A stretch of DNA of 64,000 bases from Marinagarivorans cellulosilyticus (GCF_021655555.1 NZ_AP023086.1:3378685-3442684); one strand, 5' to 3'. Positions 17,458-27,519 are shown, numbered from the stretch's first letter. Translations and numbers: made by a program. Notes: generated by a model not told the origin, from the sequence alone.

Positions 17458-18054
17458 CTAAAATAATTCCACATCATCCACGTCATCACGAGGGTGAGAG
17501 GTTGAATGGTTAAAATACTGCTGATAAATTTTCAGCGCATCTTCAATGCTGCCACCATCCATAATATGTTCAAACATCACGCGTTCAGCTTCCATGGTGT
17601 AGCTGTCTTTGATGTCGTTCTGGATGCGGCGCCATTCTTTTGGCTCGTGCAATGAGTCTTGGTCGTTCATTACCCCTGAGACTTTTTCTAAACTGCGTGC
17701 CACGTGGTCTAGGCGCTGGCAGACGCGGTCATAAAACTGAAACGCTTGTACAGATGAATTGATGTTTGTGTTCATCCGTGCTGCGGTTTCTACAATATCA
17801 TCTTTGAAAGCATTTAACTCGTCGGGGTTAGCTACTCGCTGTATTTTTTGGCTCACTTCATTGTTGTGTGACGCCAGTGTTGTAAATGATTGCGTTAGCG
17901 TATCGACAGAAGCGTTGCTGTCCGACATTGTTGCTTCTATTTGGCAGACCGCCAAGTATAGCATGTTAATTGTTTCTCGGACGTGCGACCAATCATCGAG
18001 GGTAATACTTGCTGGAGGCTTACTGCTGTCTGGCGTTGCTGAGTGCTTTTGCAT
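17458..18054 (-). CDS. CheZ-like protein (putative receiver phosphatase)
   Basis: Soluble, mostly helical protein of 198 residues that I cannot assign to a named family. Two features recall CheZ, the CheY-P phosphatase. The helix AFQFYDRVCQRLDHV contains D109-x3-Q113, matching the D-x3-Q catalytic pair of CheZ (DLTGQ). The protein ends in an acidic, flexible tail closing with DDVDDVELF, similar in character to the CheY-binding tail of CheZ (DDLLDSLGF). The rest, a long helical hairpin with a heptad-like pattern, would fit CheZ's four-helix core. It is first in an operon with an EAL-HDOD gene. CheZ-like function is inference; no sequence alignment was possible. Confidence 0.6.
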   Translation of the reverse strand: MQKHSATPDSSKPPASITLDDWSHVRETINMLYLAVCQIEATMSDSNASVDTLTQSFTTLASHNNEVSQKIQRVANPDELNAFKDDIVETAARMNTNINSSVQAFQFYDRVCQRLDHVARSLEKVSGVMNDQDSLHEPKEWRRIQNDIKDSYTMEAERVMFEHIMDGGSIEDALKIYQQYFNHSTSHPRDDVDDVELF

Positions 18055-18135
18055 ACGAGGCGGCCTCTGGAATCCTTAATAATGAAGTTCTTAGCGCTAT
18101 ATAAGTGATGTGTATCTCTATTTAATCAGCATAGC

Positions 18136-20253
18136 CTAAAGCGCTATTTTTGCTTCATTGCTGCGTAGTAGCCGGCCTTTTATGTCGTGATTTTTTTCAT
18201 TTTGTTCTGATGTGTTCACCTCTATGCGGTAATTGTAAATGACAGCGTAGGTCATTACGTTTTGCACATAGTGTCGGGTCTCTCGAAAGGGGATGGTTTC
18301 GACCCAAACATCTGTCGGTGTTTCAAGTTGAGGGGTTTTGAGCCATTTTTTTACGCGATGCTTACCCGCGTTGTAAGCGGCGGCAGCTAAAATGCGATTG
18401 CCATTAAATTCGTTTAACAACTTCCCCAAGTAAGCACTGCCAAGCTTAATGTTGTGCCCGGGTGTAAATAGGTCTTGGGTGCGATGGTTTTTAACCCCCG
18501 AATGGCGTGCTTGCTGTTTTGCTGTGGCAGGCATTAATTGCATCAACCCTCTTGCGCCAGCATGCGATACGGCGTCTGCAGCAAAGGCGCTTTCTTGGCG
18601 GGCGATAGCGTAAATTAAAGTTTGGTCGAGTTGGCTTGCAGCGGCGGCTTGCGTAACCTCATCGGTATAAGCCAGCGGAAAGCGAAGTGTGAGGTGATCC
18701 CACAGGTTGCCAGAGATCATCGCCACAATGCCTGAGTTGTACCAGCCCCAATCTTTCGCCAGTTCGCCGGCGGCGAGTAGTTGCGCGGTATCCAGTGTTT
18801 TGAGTGCGTAATACCATTCTGTGCGCGCTTGCTGCTGCTCGCCGATAATCCAAAGTTCTTTCGCCCGTTGCATGGCAGGCATATACGCTAGGTCACTTTT
18901 TAAAAAGCTATTAGCTGGGGTAGATGCGTCCTCTAGTTGGTAGCCTTTGTCGAGGTGGTCTGCCGCCAAAAAACCATACCAACTGCGGCTGGAAGCTAGC
19001 TCATGGTATATGGCTTGGCTGTCGATATCTTTGTTGCCAAGTGCCTCGTGGCTGCGCGCGGTCCAATACCGCCAGCGGTCGCTTTTTTGCTCATCCTCGG
19101 TTAACAAGGGGATATTAGCGGCTACAGCATGCCAGTTTAGCTGCTCGAGGTTTTCTCTGATTAGGCTTTCGACTAGTGAGGTCTCGCGCAGTGAATGGGA
19201 GTAGCTTAAAAGCTGTTCGGCCTCACTCAGGTGGCCTTTGCGCGTAAGGTACTTTACGATTTGCCGTTTAGTGGCGGTGGCGGTGGCGGCATTAAATAAA
19301 AACTGCGCCTCATACTGTTCCCAGTGTTTCCAAGCTTGCTGAGGTTCTGTGCGTGCCAGTTTGGCAATGCCGTAAGCAATAATGTCTTGTATTTGCGGGC
19401 TAGAGTCGCTAAACAAGTGGCGCTTTGTGACCAACGAAGGTCTCGCGCTAACTTTTAGGTAAAGCTCTGCGTTTTGTTGCTGTTTGCCCGTCATACCGCG
19501 TTGTATAAAGCGCGCTAGTGATAGCTTGTTGTTGATAACGGCTTTGTTAAAGCGGCTCCAAAGGACATCAGCTGTAAGTTTTTTGTTTTGTTTGAGCAAG
19601 GCAAAGAGAGGGTCGCAGGCCTTGGGTTGTGAGCGGCCGGTATCCCACAGGGCTACGCCTTCATCGAGTGCGTTCATATCCCCCGTGTGGTAGCGCGCTA
19701 GCATGCTGCGGCATTGCATGGCCGCAGAGCTGAAGCCTTTGCTGTAATAGCGGTTAAAGTCTTGCCAACGTTGTTGCTCAGCCAAAAAATACAAGGTATT
19801 TCCTGTAAGTTTATCGGCCAAAAGAGAATCTGGGTAAGTCGTTAAGAATTGATCAATTTCCTCTAGCGGTAGTTGGGCTGCCTTCGCGGCAATAAGGCCG
19901 TATTCAATGTAAGGCTTAAGCGGGTAATTCTGAAGCGCTGCCAAGTGAGCTTTAGCGGTTACGAATTGCCGTTTTTTAAGTGCATTTTTGGCGGCTTGGT
20001 AAGCAAAGCGTTCTCTTTCGAGTTCTTCTGGTGTCGACTGCTTTGGCGCATAGGGCGTTGTGCTTAGTGGCGATTGCAGTGGTTGCGTTGTTAGTGCTGC
20101 GTCCAAGGCATTATGGTATTCGACAGGGGATTGCATGTGGCTCGGGAACGGCTGAGCCAATGCAGGCAGTGCCAAAGTGAGCGCGGCCAGTGCAGCGGTT
20201 TGTGTGCACCAATGGCTAATTCGTTTATGTGGCGATCTGCGCAAGTTGCCCAA
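18136..20253 (-). CDS. slt: Soluble lytic murein transglycosylase
   Basis: Periplasmic exo-muramidase of the Slt70 family, cleaving glycan strands with formation of 1,6-anhydro ends. The signal peptide is at residues 1-33 (ending ALPALAQ), followed by a long alpha-superhelical U/L region of TPR-like helices and a C-terminal SLT catalytic domain. The catalytic glutamate lies in IARQESAFAADAVS near residue 552, followed by GARGLMQLMP and AAAYNAGKHRV. At 705 residues it is somewhat longer than E. coli Slt70. It is divergent from uup, a neighbourhood also known in pseudomonads. Confidence 0.95.
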   Translation of the reverse strand: MGNLRRSPHKRISHWCTQTAALAALTLALPALAQPFPSHMQSPVEYHNALDAALTTQPLQSPLSTTPYAPKQSTPEELERERFAYQAAKNALKKRQFVTAKAHLAALQNYPLKPYIEYGLIAAKAAQLPLEEIDQFLTTYPDSLLADKLTGNTLYFLAEQQRWQDFNRYYSKGFSSAAMQCRSMLARYHTGDMNALDEGVALWDTGRSQPKACDPLFALLKQNKKLTADVLWSRFNKAVINNKLSLARFIQRGMTGKQQQNAELYLKVSARPSLVTKRHLFSDSSPQIQDIIAYGIAKLARTEPQQAWKHWEQYEAQFLFNAATATATKRQIVKYLTRKGHLSEAEQLLSYSHSLRETSLVESLIRENLEQLNWHAVAANIPLLTEDEQKSDRWRYWTARSHEALGNKDIDSQAIYHELASSRSWYGFLAADHLDKGYQLEDASTPANSFLKSDLAYMPAMQRAKELWIIGEQQQARTEWYYALKTLDTAQLLAAGELAKDWGWYNSGIVAMISGNLWDHLTLRFPLAYTDEVTQAAAASQLDQTLIYAIARQESAFAADAVSHAGARGLMQLMPATAKQQARHSGVKNHRTQDLFTPGHNIKLGSAYLGKLLNEFNGNRILAAAAYNAGKHRVKKWLKTPQLETPTDVWVETIPFRETRHYVQNVMTYAVIYNYRIEVNTSEQNEKNHDIKGRLLRSNEAKIAL

Positions 20254-20403
20254 GGCTAGCGTCCCCTATTGATAAAGATGAGTGGCTACATATTCATTGT
20301 TGAACATGTATGCCAGACTTGCCACTTATTTATTTGCATAAGACGTGGATTTTTATGCGCTTCATGCGGCAAACTGCGCCCCGCATTTTTGTGAGAGAAA
20401 TTT

Positions 20404-22341
20404 ATGAGCTTGTTAAAACTCGATAACCTTCACCTTGCCTACGGTGAACAGGTGATTTTTGATTCCCTAGGTTTACTGCTAAACAATGGCGATCGTCTGT
20501 GCTTGGTCGGGCGTAATGGGGTAGGCAAGTCTACTTTACTGAAGGTGATCGATGGTTCGATTCAAACCGATAGCGGCAGCGCGTGGCATATGGACGGCAT
20601 GCGCATTGCCGGATTAATGCAGGACTTGCCAGATGCCGATGAAACATCGGTCTATGACTTTGTGGCCCAAGGTTTGCCGGAGTTGGCCGATAGTTTAACG
20701 CGATATCATGCGCTTATTCATGATGCCGGTTCTGAGGCGATGACTGAAGCTGCCTTAAATGAAATGGCGCGTTTACAAGGTGTTATTGAGGCGCACGATG
20801 GCTGGGCTATTGATAACCGTATCGAAACTGTTCTAACGCGCCTAGAGCTTGATGCCGATGCCAAAATGCAGGACTTATCGGGTGGTTGGCGGCGCCGGGC
20901 GGCGCTGGCGAGGGCACTTGTTATTGACCCCGATATTTTATTGTTGGATGAGCCAACTAACCATCTTGATGTGCAGGCGATTGAGTGGTTAGAAAAAGAG
21001 CTGGCGAGCTTTGGTGGTGCGGTTGTCTTTGTGACGCACGACCGCGCGTTTTTGCAAAATGTGGCGAACCGTATTGGTGAACTAGATCGCGGCATGTTGA
21101 GCGTATGGGATGGTAAATACCAAGATTTTCTGGCTTTTCGCGAGCGCCAGCTTGCTGAAGAAGAAAAGCACAATAGCGAATTCGATAAGCGCTTAGCCAA
21201 AGAAGAGGTGTGGATTCGGCAAGGCATTAAAGCGCGGCGCACCCGAAATGAGGGGCGAGTGCGAGCCTTAAAGGCCATGCGTGCCGAGCGCGCGGGGCGC
21301 CGCGATAAAATGAAAACCTCTAACTTTAGCCTGCAGCAAGATTCGGCCTCTGGCAAAATTGTTGCCGAGCTAGAATCGGTGAGCTTTGCTTACGATGGCT
21401 GGCCGATTATTCGCGATTTTACGGCGCGAATTGTTCGCGGTGACAAAATTGGTTTGATTGGCCCAAACGGTATTGGCAAAAGTACGCTATTAAAAATCAT
21501 TTTGGGCGAATTGGCGCCGCAGTCTGGCGTTGTGAAAATGGGGACGAAGATCGAAGTCGCTTACTTCGACCAGCTGCGCGATCAATTAGATCTAGAACAA
21601 AATGCAATGGATAACGTCGCTGGTGGTCGGGAGTTTATTGAAATAAACGGCAAACCGCGCCATGCCATTAGCTACCTCAATGACTTTTTATTTACTGGTG
21701 AACGTGCACGTACCCCAATCAAGGCGTTGTCTGGTGGCGAGCGCAACCGGGTACTACTCGCAAAACTCTTTAGTAAGCCGGCCAATGTGCTGGTGATGGA
21801 TGAACCCACTAACGATCTCGATGCTGAAACACTGGACTTATTAGAGGAGTTGCTGCTGGCGTTTGAGGGTACTTTATTGCTTGTCAGTCACGACCGAGCA
21901 TTTATGGATAATGTTGTTAGCAGCACCATTAGCTTCGAAGGTGATGGCATCGTCAGGGAGTATATCGGGGGGTATCACGACTGGTTGCGTCAAGGCGGTA
22001 AGTGGCCAGAGCGTGAAAGCGTTAAGAGCAAGCAGCAAAAAGTGGCAGATGCTGCCGAGGCTGCCAAAAGCGTAGCTCAAACGCCAGTGGCGGCAGCGCC
22101 AAAAGTGAAGAAGCTCAGCTATAAGCTGCAGCGAGAGCTCGATTTACTGCCGGCTAAAATAGAAACTCTCGAAAACAGCATTGCGAGCATAGAGCAGGAA
22201 GTCGCTGGCGCCGACTTTTACCAGCAAGATGCCGATACCGTAACTAAAAGGTTAGAGGCCATGGCAGCGCTAAATGAAGATCTAGAAGCGTGTTTTGAAC
22301 GCTGGCAAGAACTTGAAGCGCTGCAGGCGGGGGAAGGGTAG
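20404..22341 (+). CDS. uup: ABC-F ATPase Uup
   Basis: Cytosolic ATPase with two ABC modules and no membrane part, of the ABC-F group that acts on ribosomes; Uup also affects transposon excision. Walker A GRNGVGKST near residue 37 and GPNGIGKST near 353 are present, with signature sequences LSGGWRRRAALA and LSGGERNRVLLA, and the Walker B/linker LDEPTNHLD and MDEPTNDLD. The C-terminal 80 residues are a lysine- and glutamate-rich coiled coil, the part that identifies Uup among ABC-F members. The ATG at 20404 follows a purine-rich GAGAGAAA stretch. The downstream gene begins 5 bases later. Confidence 0.94.
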   Translation: MSLLKLDNLHLAYGEQVIFDSLGLLLNNGDRLCLVGRNGVGKSTLLKVIDGSIQTDSGSAWHMDGMRIAGLMQDLPDADETSVYDFVAQGLPELADSLTRYHALIHDAGSEAMTEAALNEMARLQGVIEAHDGWAIDNRIETVLTRLELDADAKMQDLSGGWRRRAALARALVIDPDILLLDEPTNHLDVQAIEWLEKELASFGGAVVFVTHDRAFLQNVANRIGELDRGMLSVWDGKYQDFLAFRERQLAEEEKHNSEFDKRLAKEEVWIRQGIKARRTRNEGRVRALKAMRAERAGRRDKMKTSNFSLQQDSASGKIVAELESVSFAYDGWPIIRDFTARIVRGDKIGLIGPNGIGKSTLLKIILGELAPQSGVVKMGTKIEVAYFDQLRDQLDLEQNAMDNVAGGREFIEINGKPRHAISYLNDFLFTGERARTPIKALSGGERNRVLLAKLFSKPANVLVMDEPTNDLDAETLDLLEELLLAFEGTLLLVSHDRAFMDNVVSSTISFEGDGIVREYIGGYHDWLRQGGKWPERESVKSKQQKVADAAEAAKSVAQTPVAAAPKVKKLSYKLQRELDLLPAKIETLENSIASIEQEVAGADFYQQDADTVTKRLEAMAALNEDLEACFERWQELEALQAGEG

Positions 22342-22345
22342 CGCT

Positions 22346-22807
22346 ATGTGGCCAATCATTATTGTATTGCTAGTTTTGGCGATGTTAATTGGGCCTGTAA
22401 TGCTTATGCAGCCGAGCAAAGCGCAAAAACGCCTAGCCGCTTTGCGCCAGCAGGCAACCACGCTGGGTTTGAAGGTCGGGGCCAGTAATGTTAAGGCGCC
22501 TGACGGTGCGCCTTGCTGGGCTTACTGGTTGCCGGTAACGGAGCAAAACGCGTTGGAGCCTGTGTTGCTGGAGCGAAAAAACTATGAGCACGGCTTACAT
22601 ATCGCTAAGTATTGGTTTGTTAAGCAGGGGAGTGGGACGAAATTGCCCGCCCCAGTGGCTTCTGTATTACTAGAACTGCCGAGCTCGGTGCATATGCTAG
22701 AGCTTAATGAGCACGCCATTGGTGTGCACTGGACTGAACACGGTGGCAGTGAGACTTTGGAGCAAATAGCGGGTAATTTAAGGGCAATGTCAGTAGCGCT
22801 GTCCTAA
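22346..22807 (+). CDS. Small membrane-anchored protein, unknown
   Basis: A 153-residue protein beginning at ATG 22346, preceded by GGAAGGG. It opens with one transmembrane helix (WPIIIVLLVLAMLIGPVMLM) and then a small soluble domain with strand-rich segments (YWLPVTEQ, KYWFVKQGSG) facing the cytoplasm or periplasm. I do not recognise the family; a small protein in the same place beside uup occurs in other gammaproteobacteria. It starts 5 bases after uup and is probably co-transcribed. Its last four bases overlap the convergent gene at 22804. Confidence 0.65.
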   Translation: MWPIIIVLLVLAMLIGPVMLMQPSKAQKRLAALRQQATTLGLKVGASNVKAPDGAPCWAYWLPVTEQNALEPVLLERKNYEHGLHIAKYWFVKQGSGTKLPAPVASVLLELPSSVHMLELNEHAIGVHWTEHGGSETLEQIAGNLRAMSVALS

Positions 22808-23592
22808 GGAGGCGAGGGCTGCTCTGATGCTGGCCCAGCATCTGGCTGCTCAGTCGGCGCCTGAGCGCCAGGACTTTCTGCTGAGGGGTTGTTAGCGGTT
22901 TCTGGCATTAGGTCCTCAGAAAGTGCTTTGCGCCTGTTGGTGAGCATGTCAGAGACTTCTCTGATGAGGCGGTGCCTGCGCTGGTCCGAGTGCGGGTTGG
23001 CGATGAGTGTTTGCTGTGCGTGTTTGTAGTATCCGTAGGCTTTTAATACGTCATTTTGCTTGATGCTGACATGCCCCTGGTTCACATAGGTAATCACTTC
23101 AATCATCATTAGCGCCCACGAAAGCTCTTTGATAAATGTGTCTGCCTCGAGCGCATCTATGCGGCCGGCTAGCTGATTGCGGCGCACAAGCCTTGCGGCT
23201 TCATTTAACTGAAACTTGCAGCGTGCAACCTGCGCATCGCTCGACAGGGCTCGCATCAATTGGCATGAGCGTTTTTCTAAGGCGAGATCACTCGACAGTG
23301 TTTTGGCCGCTTCTAGCGTTGGCTTCATATATTCATTGCTAGGGTCGAGCTTCATGATGGTTTCTATTAATACAATGATTTCATCATTGATGGCGCGCGG
23401 TATTTGGGTTGACTCTAACAAGGGTTCAAGTGACGCGGCCATTTCTTCAAGCTCGGCAATGCGCCTGCGAAGTGAGGTTATTTTTTGCGTCACTAGCCGA
23501 CGACGTGTCTCACGGCTGTTGACAAAGTTCACGACAAACAGCGACATAACGGCTAGCGTGAGAAGCAACACGATGATGGCAACTGTACTCAT
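22804..23592 (-). CDS. Single-pass membrane protein with helical domain, unknown
   Basis: A 262-residue protein with an N-terminal transmembrane helix (VAIIVLLLTLAVMSLFVVNFV) and then a long helical cytoplasmic region (coiled-coil-like RRRIAELEEMAASLEPLL, and helices around ALMMIEVITYVNQG). The last 30 residues are low complexity, rich in P, A, E and S. I do not recognise it; the family looks conserved among marine gammaproteobacteria, which I cannot verify here. It is convergent with the uup operon, overlapping it by 4 bases, and divergent from topA. Confidence 0.6.
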   Translation of the reverse strand: MSTVAIIVLLLTLAVMSLFVVNFVNSRETRRRLVTQKITSLRRRIAELEEMAASLEPLLESTQIPRAINDEIIVLIETIMKLDPSNEYMKPTLEAAKTLSSDLALEKRSCQLMRALSSDAQVARCKFQLNEAARLVRRNQLAGRIDALEADTFIKELSWALMMIEVITYVNQGHVSIKQNDVLKAYGYYKHAQQTLIANPHSDQRRHRLIREVSDMLTNRRKALSEDLMPETANNPSAESPGAQAPTEQPDAGPASEQPSPP

Positions 23593-23872
23593 TAGGCTCT
23601 ATCTAGGTTTCCCGTGTGGATGGCAGGCGGTGGCGTGCAAAGACACCTCTAATAACTACAAGCATAGCAGCTCGGTATTGGCTTGCCTGACCGCTTTGGC
23701 GGGTGTTTTAAGAGTCAAAAATGTTATTTTTTTAGTGCATAAAGTTACGCTCGACTATAACTAATACGTTGGCTTTGCTTGACCTAGCGCCATCGAGCAC
23801 TTATATATGCGCACACCGTGGAGGCCATTTACGGCCTTAAAGAACAATATTTAACCAACTAAGCGAATTATT

Positions 23873-26542
23873 ATGGGCAAGTCTCTTGTTATTGTGGAGT
23901 CACCTGCGAAGGCGAAAACCATCAATAAGTATCTCGGCAGCCAGTATGTTGTGAAGTCTAGTGTTGGTCATATTCGCGACCTTCCTACTAGTGGCTCCAG
24001 TGCACCGGTTGACCCTAAAGCTAGGGCGGCTCAAGCTGCCTTGACGCGCAAAATGTCGCCAGAAGAAAAAGCCGAATACAAAGCTCGAAAGTCGAAAGAG
24101 CAGCTCGTTAAGCGCATGGGTATTGACCCTGAAAATCACTGGCAAGCGCATTATGAAATTTTGCCAGGCAAAGAAAAAGTTGTGGCTGAGTTGCGCAAGC
24201 TGGCTGAAGATGCCGACGAAATCTATCTCGCAACGGATTTGGATCGCGAGGGAGAAGCCATTGCATGGCACTTGCGCGAGGCCATTGGTGGTGACCCCGA
24301 GCGTTATCGCCGAGTGGTTTTTAACGAAATCACCAAAACGGCGATCCAAGATGCATTTAAAACACCGGGTAAGCTGGACATCGACCGCGTTAATGCCCAG
24401 CAAGCGCGTCGATTCTTAGATCGCGTTGTGGGTTATATGGTCTCGCCGTTGCTGTGGGCCAAGATTGCACGCGGTTTGTCGGCGGGCCGGGTGCAATCGG
24501 TTGCTGTTCGTTTGGTGACCGAGCGCGAAGGTGAGATTCGTGCATTTATCCCCGAAGAATACTGGACGTTATTTGCCCAGCTCGATACATCTACTGGCGA
24601 GCGCTTAAAATGTGAAGTTAAGCGTTATAAGTCAGAAGCGTTTGCCCCTAAGACGCAAGAGCAAACCCAATTAGCCGTCGATGCCTTAAGCAATGCTAAG
24701 TACGAAATCATTGCTCGCGATGACAAGCCAACAAAGTCTAAGCCAGGCGCACCTTACATTACCTCTACACTGCAACAGGCCGCGAGTACGCGCTTGGGCT
24801 TTGGTGTAAAGAAAACAATGGTATTGGCGCAGCGCTTGTACGAGGCGGGTTTTATTACCTACATGCGTACGGACTCAACAAACTTAAGTGCCGAGGCTGT
24901 CGCTAACTGTCGCGATTACATCGTGGACAAATTTGGTGATAAGTATTTGCCGGAAAATCCTGTGAGCTATTCCAGCAAAGAGGGCGCACAAGAGGCGCAC
25001 GAAGCGATTCGGCCTTCAGAAGTCACTCGCCTGCCAACACAGTTAACCGGCATGGAGCGCGACGCAGAGCGTTTGTATACTTTGATTTGGCAGCAGTTTG
25101 TCGCCTGCCAAATGGTGCCTGCCGAATTTACCAGTACATCGGTGGTGGTCGGTGCCGGCGATTACCAATTGCGTATCAAAGGGCGTGTGGTTCGATTTGA
25201 TGGCTTTATGAAAGTCAGCCCGCCTGTAAGCAAAAAAGAAGACGATGGTATTTTGCCAGATGTGAAGGTCGGCGATGTGCTGACCAAGCATGAACTGCTC
25301 CCCAATCAGCATTTCACTAAACCGCCGGCGCGCTTCACCGAAGCGAGCTTGGTAAAGGAGTTAGAAAAGCAAGGCATTGGGCGACCATCAACTTATGCTT
25401 CGATTATTTCTACCATCCAAGATCGCGGTTATGTGCATGTGCAAAACCGCCGTTTTTACGCCGATAAAATGGGCGATATTGTTACCGACCGTTTGGTAGA
25501 AAGTTTTCGCGAGCTGATGGATTACAGCTTTACAGCCAACATGGAGGCCATGCTCGATACCGTTGCTGAAGGCAATAAAGATTGGGTGGAGCTGCTCAAT
25601 GAATTTTACGCTGACTTTACCAACCAACTGACCAAAGCTTCGGGTGATGAGTTTGGTATGCGCAACAATGCGCCCACCGAAACCGACATTACTTGTGAAA
25701 AATGTGCCCGTCATATGCAAATACGCACGGGCAGCACGGGTGTGTTTTTGGGCTGCTCCGGTTACGCGTTGCCACCTAAAGAGCGCTGTAAAAACACCAT
25801 GAATCTGGTGCCTGGTGAAGAGGCTGTCAGTATGGATGCTGACGATGATGAAGCGGAAACTCTCCAGTTGCGCAGTAAACGCCGTTGTCCTAAGTGTAAT
25901 ACTGCAATGGATAACTACTTGCTGGACGAGTCGCGTAAGCTACACATTTGCGGTAATAACCCTGATTGCAATGGCTACGAAATCGAGAAGGGCGCCTTTA
26001 AAATTAAAGGGTATGAGGGGCCAACTCTTGAGTGCGATAAATGCAGTGCTGAAATGCAGCTTAAGAATGGCCGCTTTGGTAAGTACTTTGGTTGCATGAA
26101 CGAAGAATGCAAAAACACGCGTAAATTGTTGCGCAACGGTGAAGCTGCGCCACCTAAAATGGACCCCGTTGATATGCCGCATTTAGAGTGCCTCAAAGTG
26201 GAGGATCATTACGTATTGCGTGATGGCGCTTCGGGGATGTTTTTGGCGGCGAGCCAATTCCCTAAAAACCGCGAGACACGTGCGCCTTTAGTGAAGGAAT
26301 TACTGACAGTTAAAGATCAGTTAGATCCCAAATATGCGCACATCCTAAAAGCTCCGCAAGAAGATAGCGATGGCAACGATACGGTAGTGCGCTATAGCCG
26401 AAAGACCAAAGAGCAATATGTGCAATCTGAGGTTGATGCCAAGCCTACGGGATGGAAGGCGTTTTACGAAGGCGGCAAATGGGTTGTTCAAGAAAAGCCT
26501 GTTAAAAAAGCGCCGGCCAAAAAAGCCAAAAAGAGCGACTAA
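23873..26542 (+). CDS. topA: DNA topoisomerase I
   Basis: Type IA topoisomerase that relaxes negative supercoils. The Toprim domain opens with KSLVIVESPAKAKTI; the catalytic tyrosine is in GFITYMRTDSTN (about Y330). After the core, three zinc-ribbon-like repeats carry CxxC pairs (CEKCARH, CPKC, CDKC), and the protein ends in a lysine-rich tail (KKAPAKKAKKSD) able to bind DNA or RNA polymerase. The 889-residue length is usual for the group. The 280-base gap upstream contains no gene but has AT-rich stretches and a small hairpin (AGGCC...GGCCT at 23822-23837) in the probable leader. Confidence 0.97.
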   Translation: MGKSLVIVESPAKAKTINKYLGSQYVVKSSVGHIRDLPTSGSSAPVDPKARAAQAALTRKMSPEEKAEYKARKSKEQLVKRMGIDPENHWQAHYEILPGKEKVVAELRKLAEDADEIYLATDLDREGEAIAWHLREAIGGDPERYRRVVFNEITKTAIQDAFKTPGKLDIDRVNAQQARRFLDRVVGYMVSPLLWAKIARGLSAGRVQSVAVRLVTEREGEIRAFIPEEYWTLFAQLDTSTGERLKCEVKRYKSEAFAPKTQEQTQLAVDALSNAKYEIIARDDKPTKSKPGAPYITSTLQQAASTRLGFGVKKTMVLAQRLYEAGFITYMRTDSTNLSAEAVANCRDYIVDKFGDKYLPENPVSYSSKEGAQEAHEAIRPSEVTRLPTQLTGMERDAERLYTLIWQQFVACQMVPAEFTSTSVVVGAGDYQLRIKGRVVRFDGFMKVSPPVSKKEDDGILPDVKVGDVLTKHELLPNQHFTKPPARFTEASLVKELEKQGIGRPSTYASIISTIQDRGYVHVQNRRFYADKMGDIVTDRLVESFRELMDYSFTANMEAMLDTVAEGNKDWVELLNEFYADFTNQLTKASGDEFGMRNNAPTETDITCEKCARHMQIRTGSTGVFLGCSGYALPPKERCKNTMNLVPGEEAVSMDADDDEAETLQLRSKRRCPKCNTAMDNYLLDESRKLHICGNNPDCNGYEIEKGAFKIKGYEGPTLECDKCSAEMQLKNGRFGKYFGCMNEECKNTRKLLRNGEAAPPKMDPVDMPHLECLKVEDHYVLRDGASGMFLAASQFPKNRETRAPLVKELLTVKDQLDPKYAHILKAPQEDSDGNDTVVRYSRKTKEQYVQSEVDAKPTGWKAFYEGGKWVVQEKPVKKAPAKKAKKSD

Positions 26543-26547
26543 TACTT

Positions 26548-27090
26548 GTGGTTGATGTTGCTCTTGCTCGTTTTGTTGACGATCAGCGTGCTCAGGTGCG
26601 CTGCCTCCTATCGCAGTTAAGTGAGGCCGATTCGCTCGGTGCAGTTTCTCAGCGGGCGTTATATGCCGCAACGGTGCGCGCGGTGCATCACGCGCTGACG
26701 GGTTATTTTGCTGAGTGCACGCAAAAGCGTTACCAGCCGAATGTTTGGTTCTCTTTATTAGCGTGTGGTGGCAGTTTTGCCGCTATGCGCAAAGTGGTGC
26801 CTTGCGAGGCACACGTTATTGCGAGCTGGTTGGCTCAAGAGGTTGATTCTGGTTCGTCGTTAGCAGGTATGTTGGCGACTATTACTGCGATAAGTGCGCC
26901 AGAATTGCCGCAATATCGCTCTTCGCTACTTGCGGCTACATCGTTATCTGAGCGTGAGTCACAAGCTAACGCTGTAATTGCTTCTAGCACAAGCACCGCG
27001 CAAGTTTTAACTGCGCGCGAACTAGGCCGGACGTGGCAGGTGTTAGAGTCGTTAATACTTGCCGAGCGATCACAAGCGCTAGAATGCTAG
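26548..27090 (+). CDS. DUF6586-like protein next to topA
   Basis: A 180-residue, mainly helical soluble protein starting at GTG 26548, five bases after topA. It lacks a signal peptide or membrane segment. A similar-length helical protein of the DUF6586 group sits after topA in pseudomonads, and the position and helix pattern agree, but this is from memory of gene order rather than from an alignment. The context suggests co-transcription with topA, with no known function. Confidence 0.6.
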   Translation: MVDVALARFVDDQRAQVRCLLSQLSEADSLGAVSQRALYAATVRAVHHALTGYFAECTQKRYQPNVWFSLLACGGSFAAMRKVVPCEAHVIASWLAQEVDSGSSLAGMLATITAISAPELPQYRSSLLAATSLSERESQANAVIASSTSTAQVLTARELGRTWQVLESLILAERSQALEC

Positions 27091-27126
27091 TTGTGTTACC
27101 TATTTAAAATGAAGTGGTTATAGCGT

Positions 27127-27408
27127 ATGCCTACCGATACTGATGAATCGTTGCTCTACGAAATTGTTGAATTCCCAGACGGGGAAATCGGCTTGTGTCG
27201 TGCCGGTGAGGGTCGCGCTGAAGAAGAGCCTCTAGTGACGATTCGCTTTTCGGAGGAGTCTCGATACTTTCTTGAGCAAGCGCTTCAAAATGGCGCTCTG
27301 AGTGTTGCCAAAGCGATGATTGATGCAGGCCTAGATGCAGTGCAAGAGCTTCAAGCTGAGGTCGAAGTTGAGCAAGATGCGCAGCCGGTTTCCCATTTAA
27401 TTCACTAA
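27127..27408 (+). CDS. Small conserved acidic protein, unknown
   Basis: A 93-residue acidic protein with an N-terminal strand pattern (LLYEIVEFPDGEIGLCRAG) and a C-terminal helix (AVQELQAEVEVEQDA). There are no membrane segments. Similar short proteins occur near topA in related bacteria; function unknown. It is 36 bases after the DUF6586-like gene and probably in the same transcript. The frame is intact and the start ATG has weak pairing to the ribosome (GAAGTGGTT upstream). Confidence 0.55.
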   Translation: MPTDTDESLLYEIVEFPDGEIGLCRAGEGRAEEEPLVTIRFSEESRYFLEQALQNGALSVAKAMIDAGLDAVQELQAEVEVEQDAQPVSHLIH

Positions 27409-27519
27409 GTAGTTGTTGCCTGCACTGGCCAAAAATATGGCTATGATTTGAGCTGCATGCTGCGGTTTGCTACCATGCGCGCCCCTGCTCGTCGTTAGGC
27501 CGAGCCTCCCTCCTTAAAC

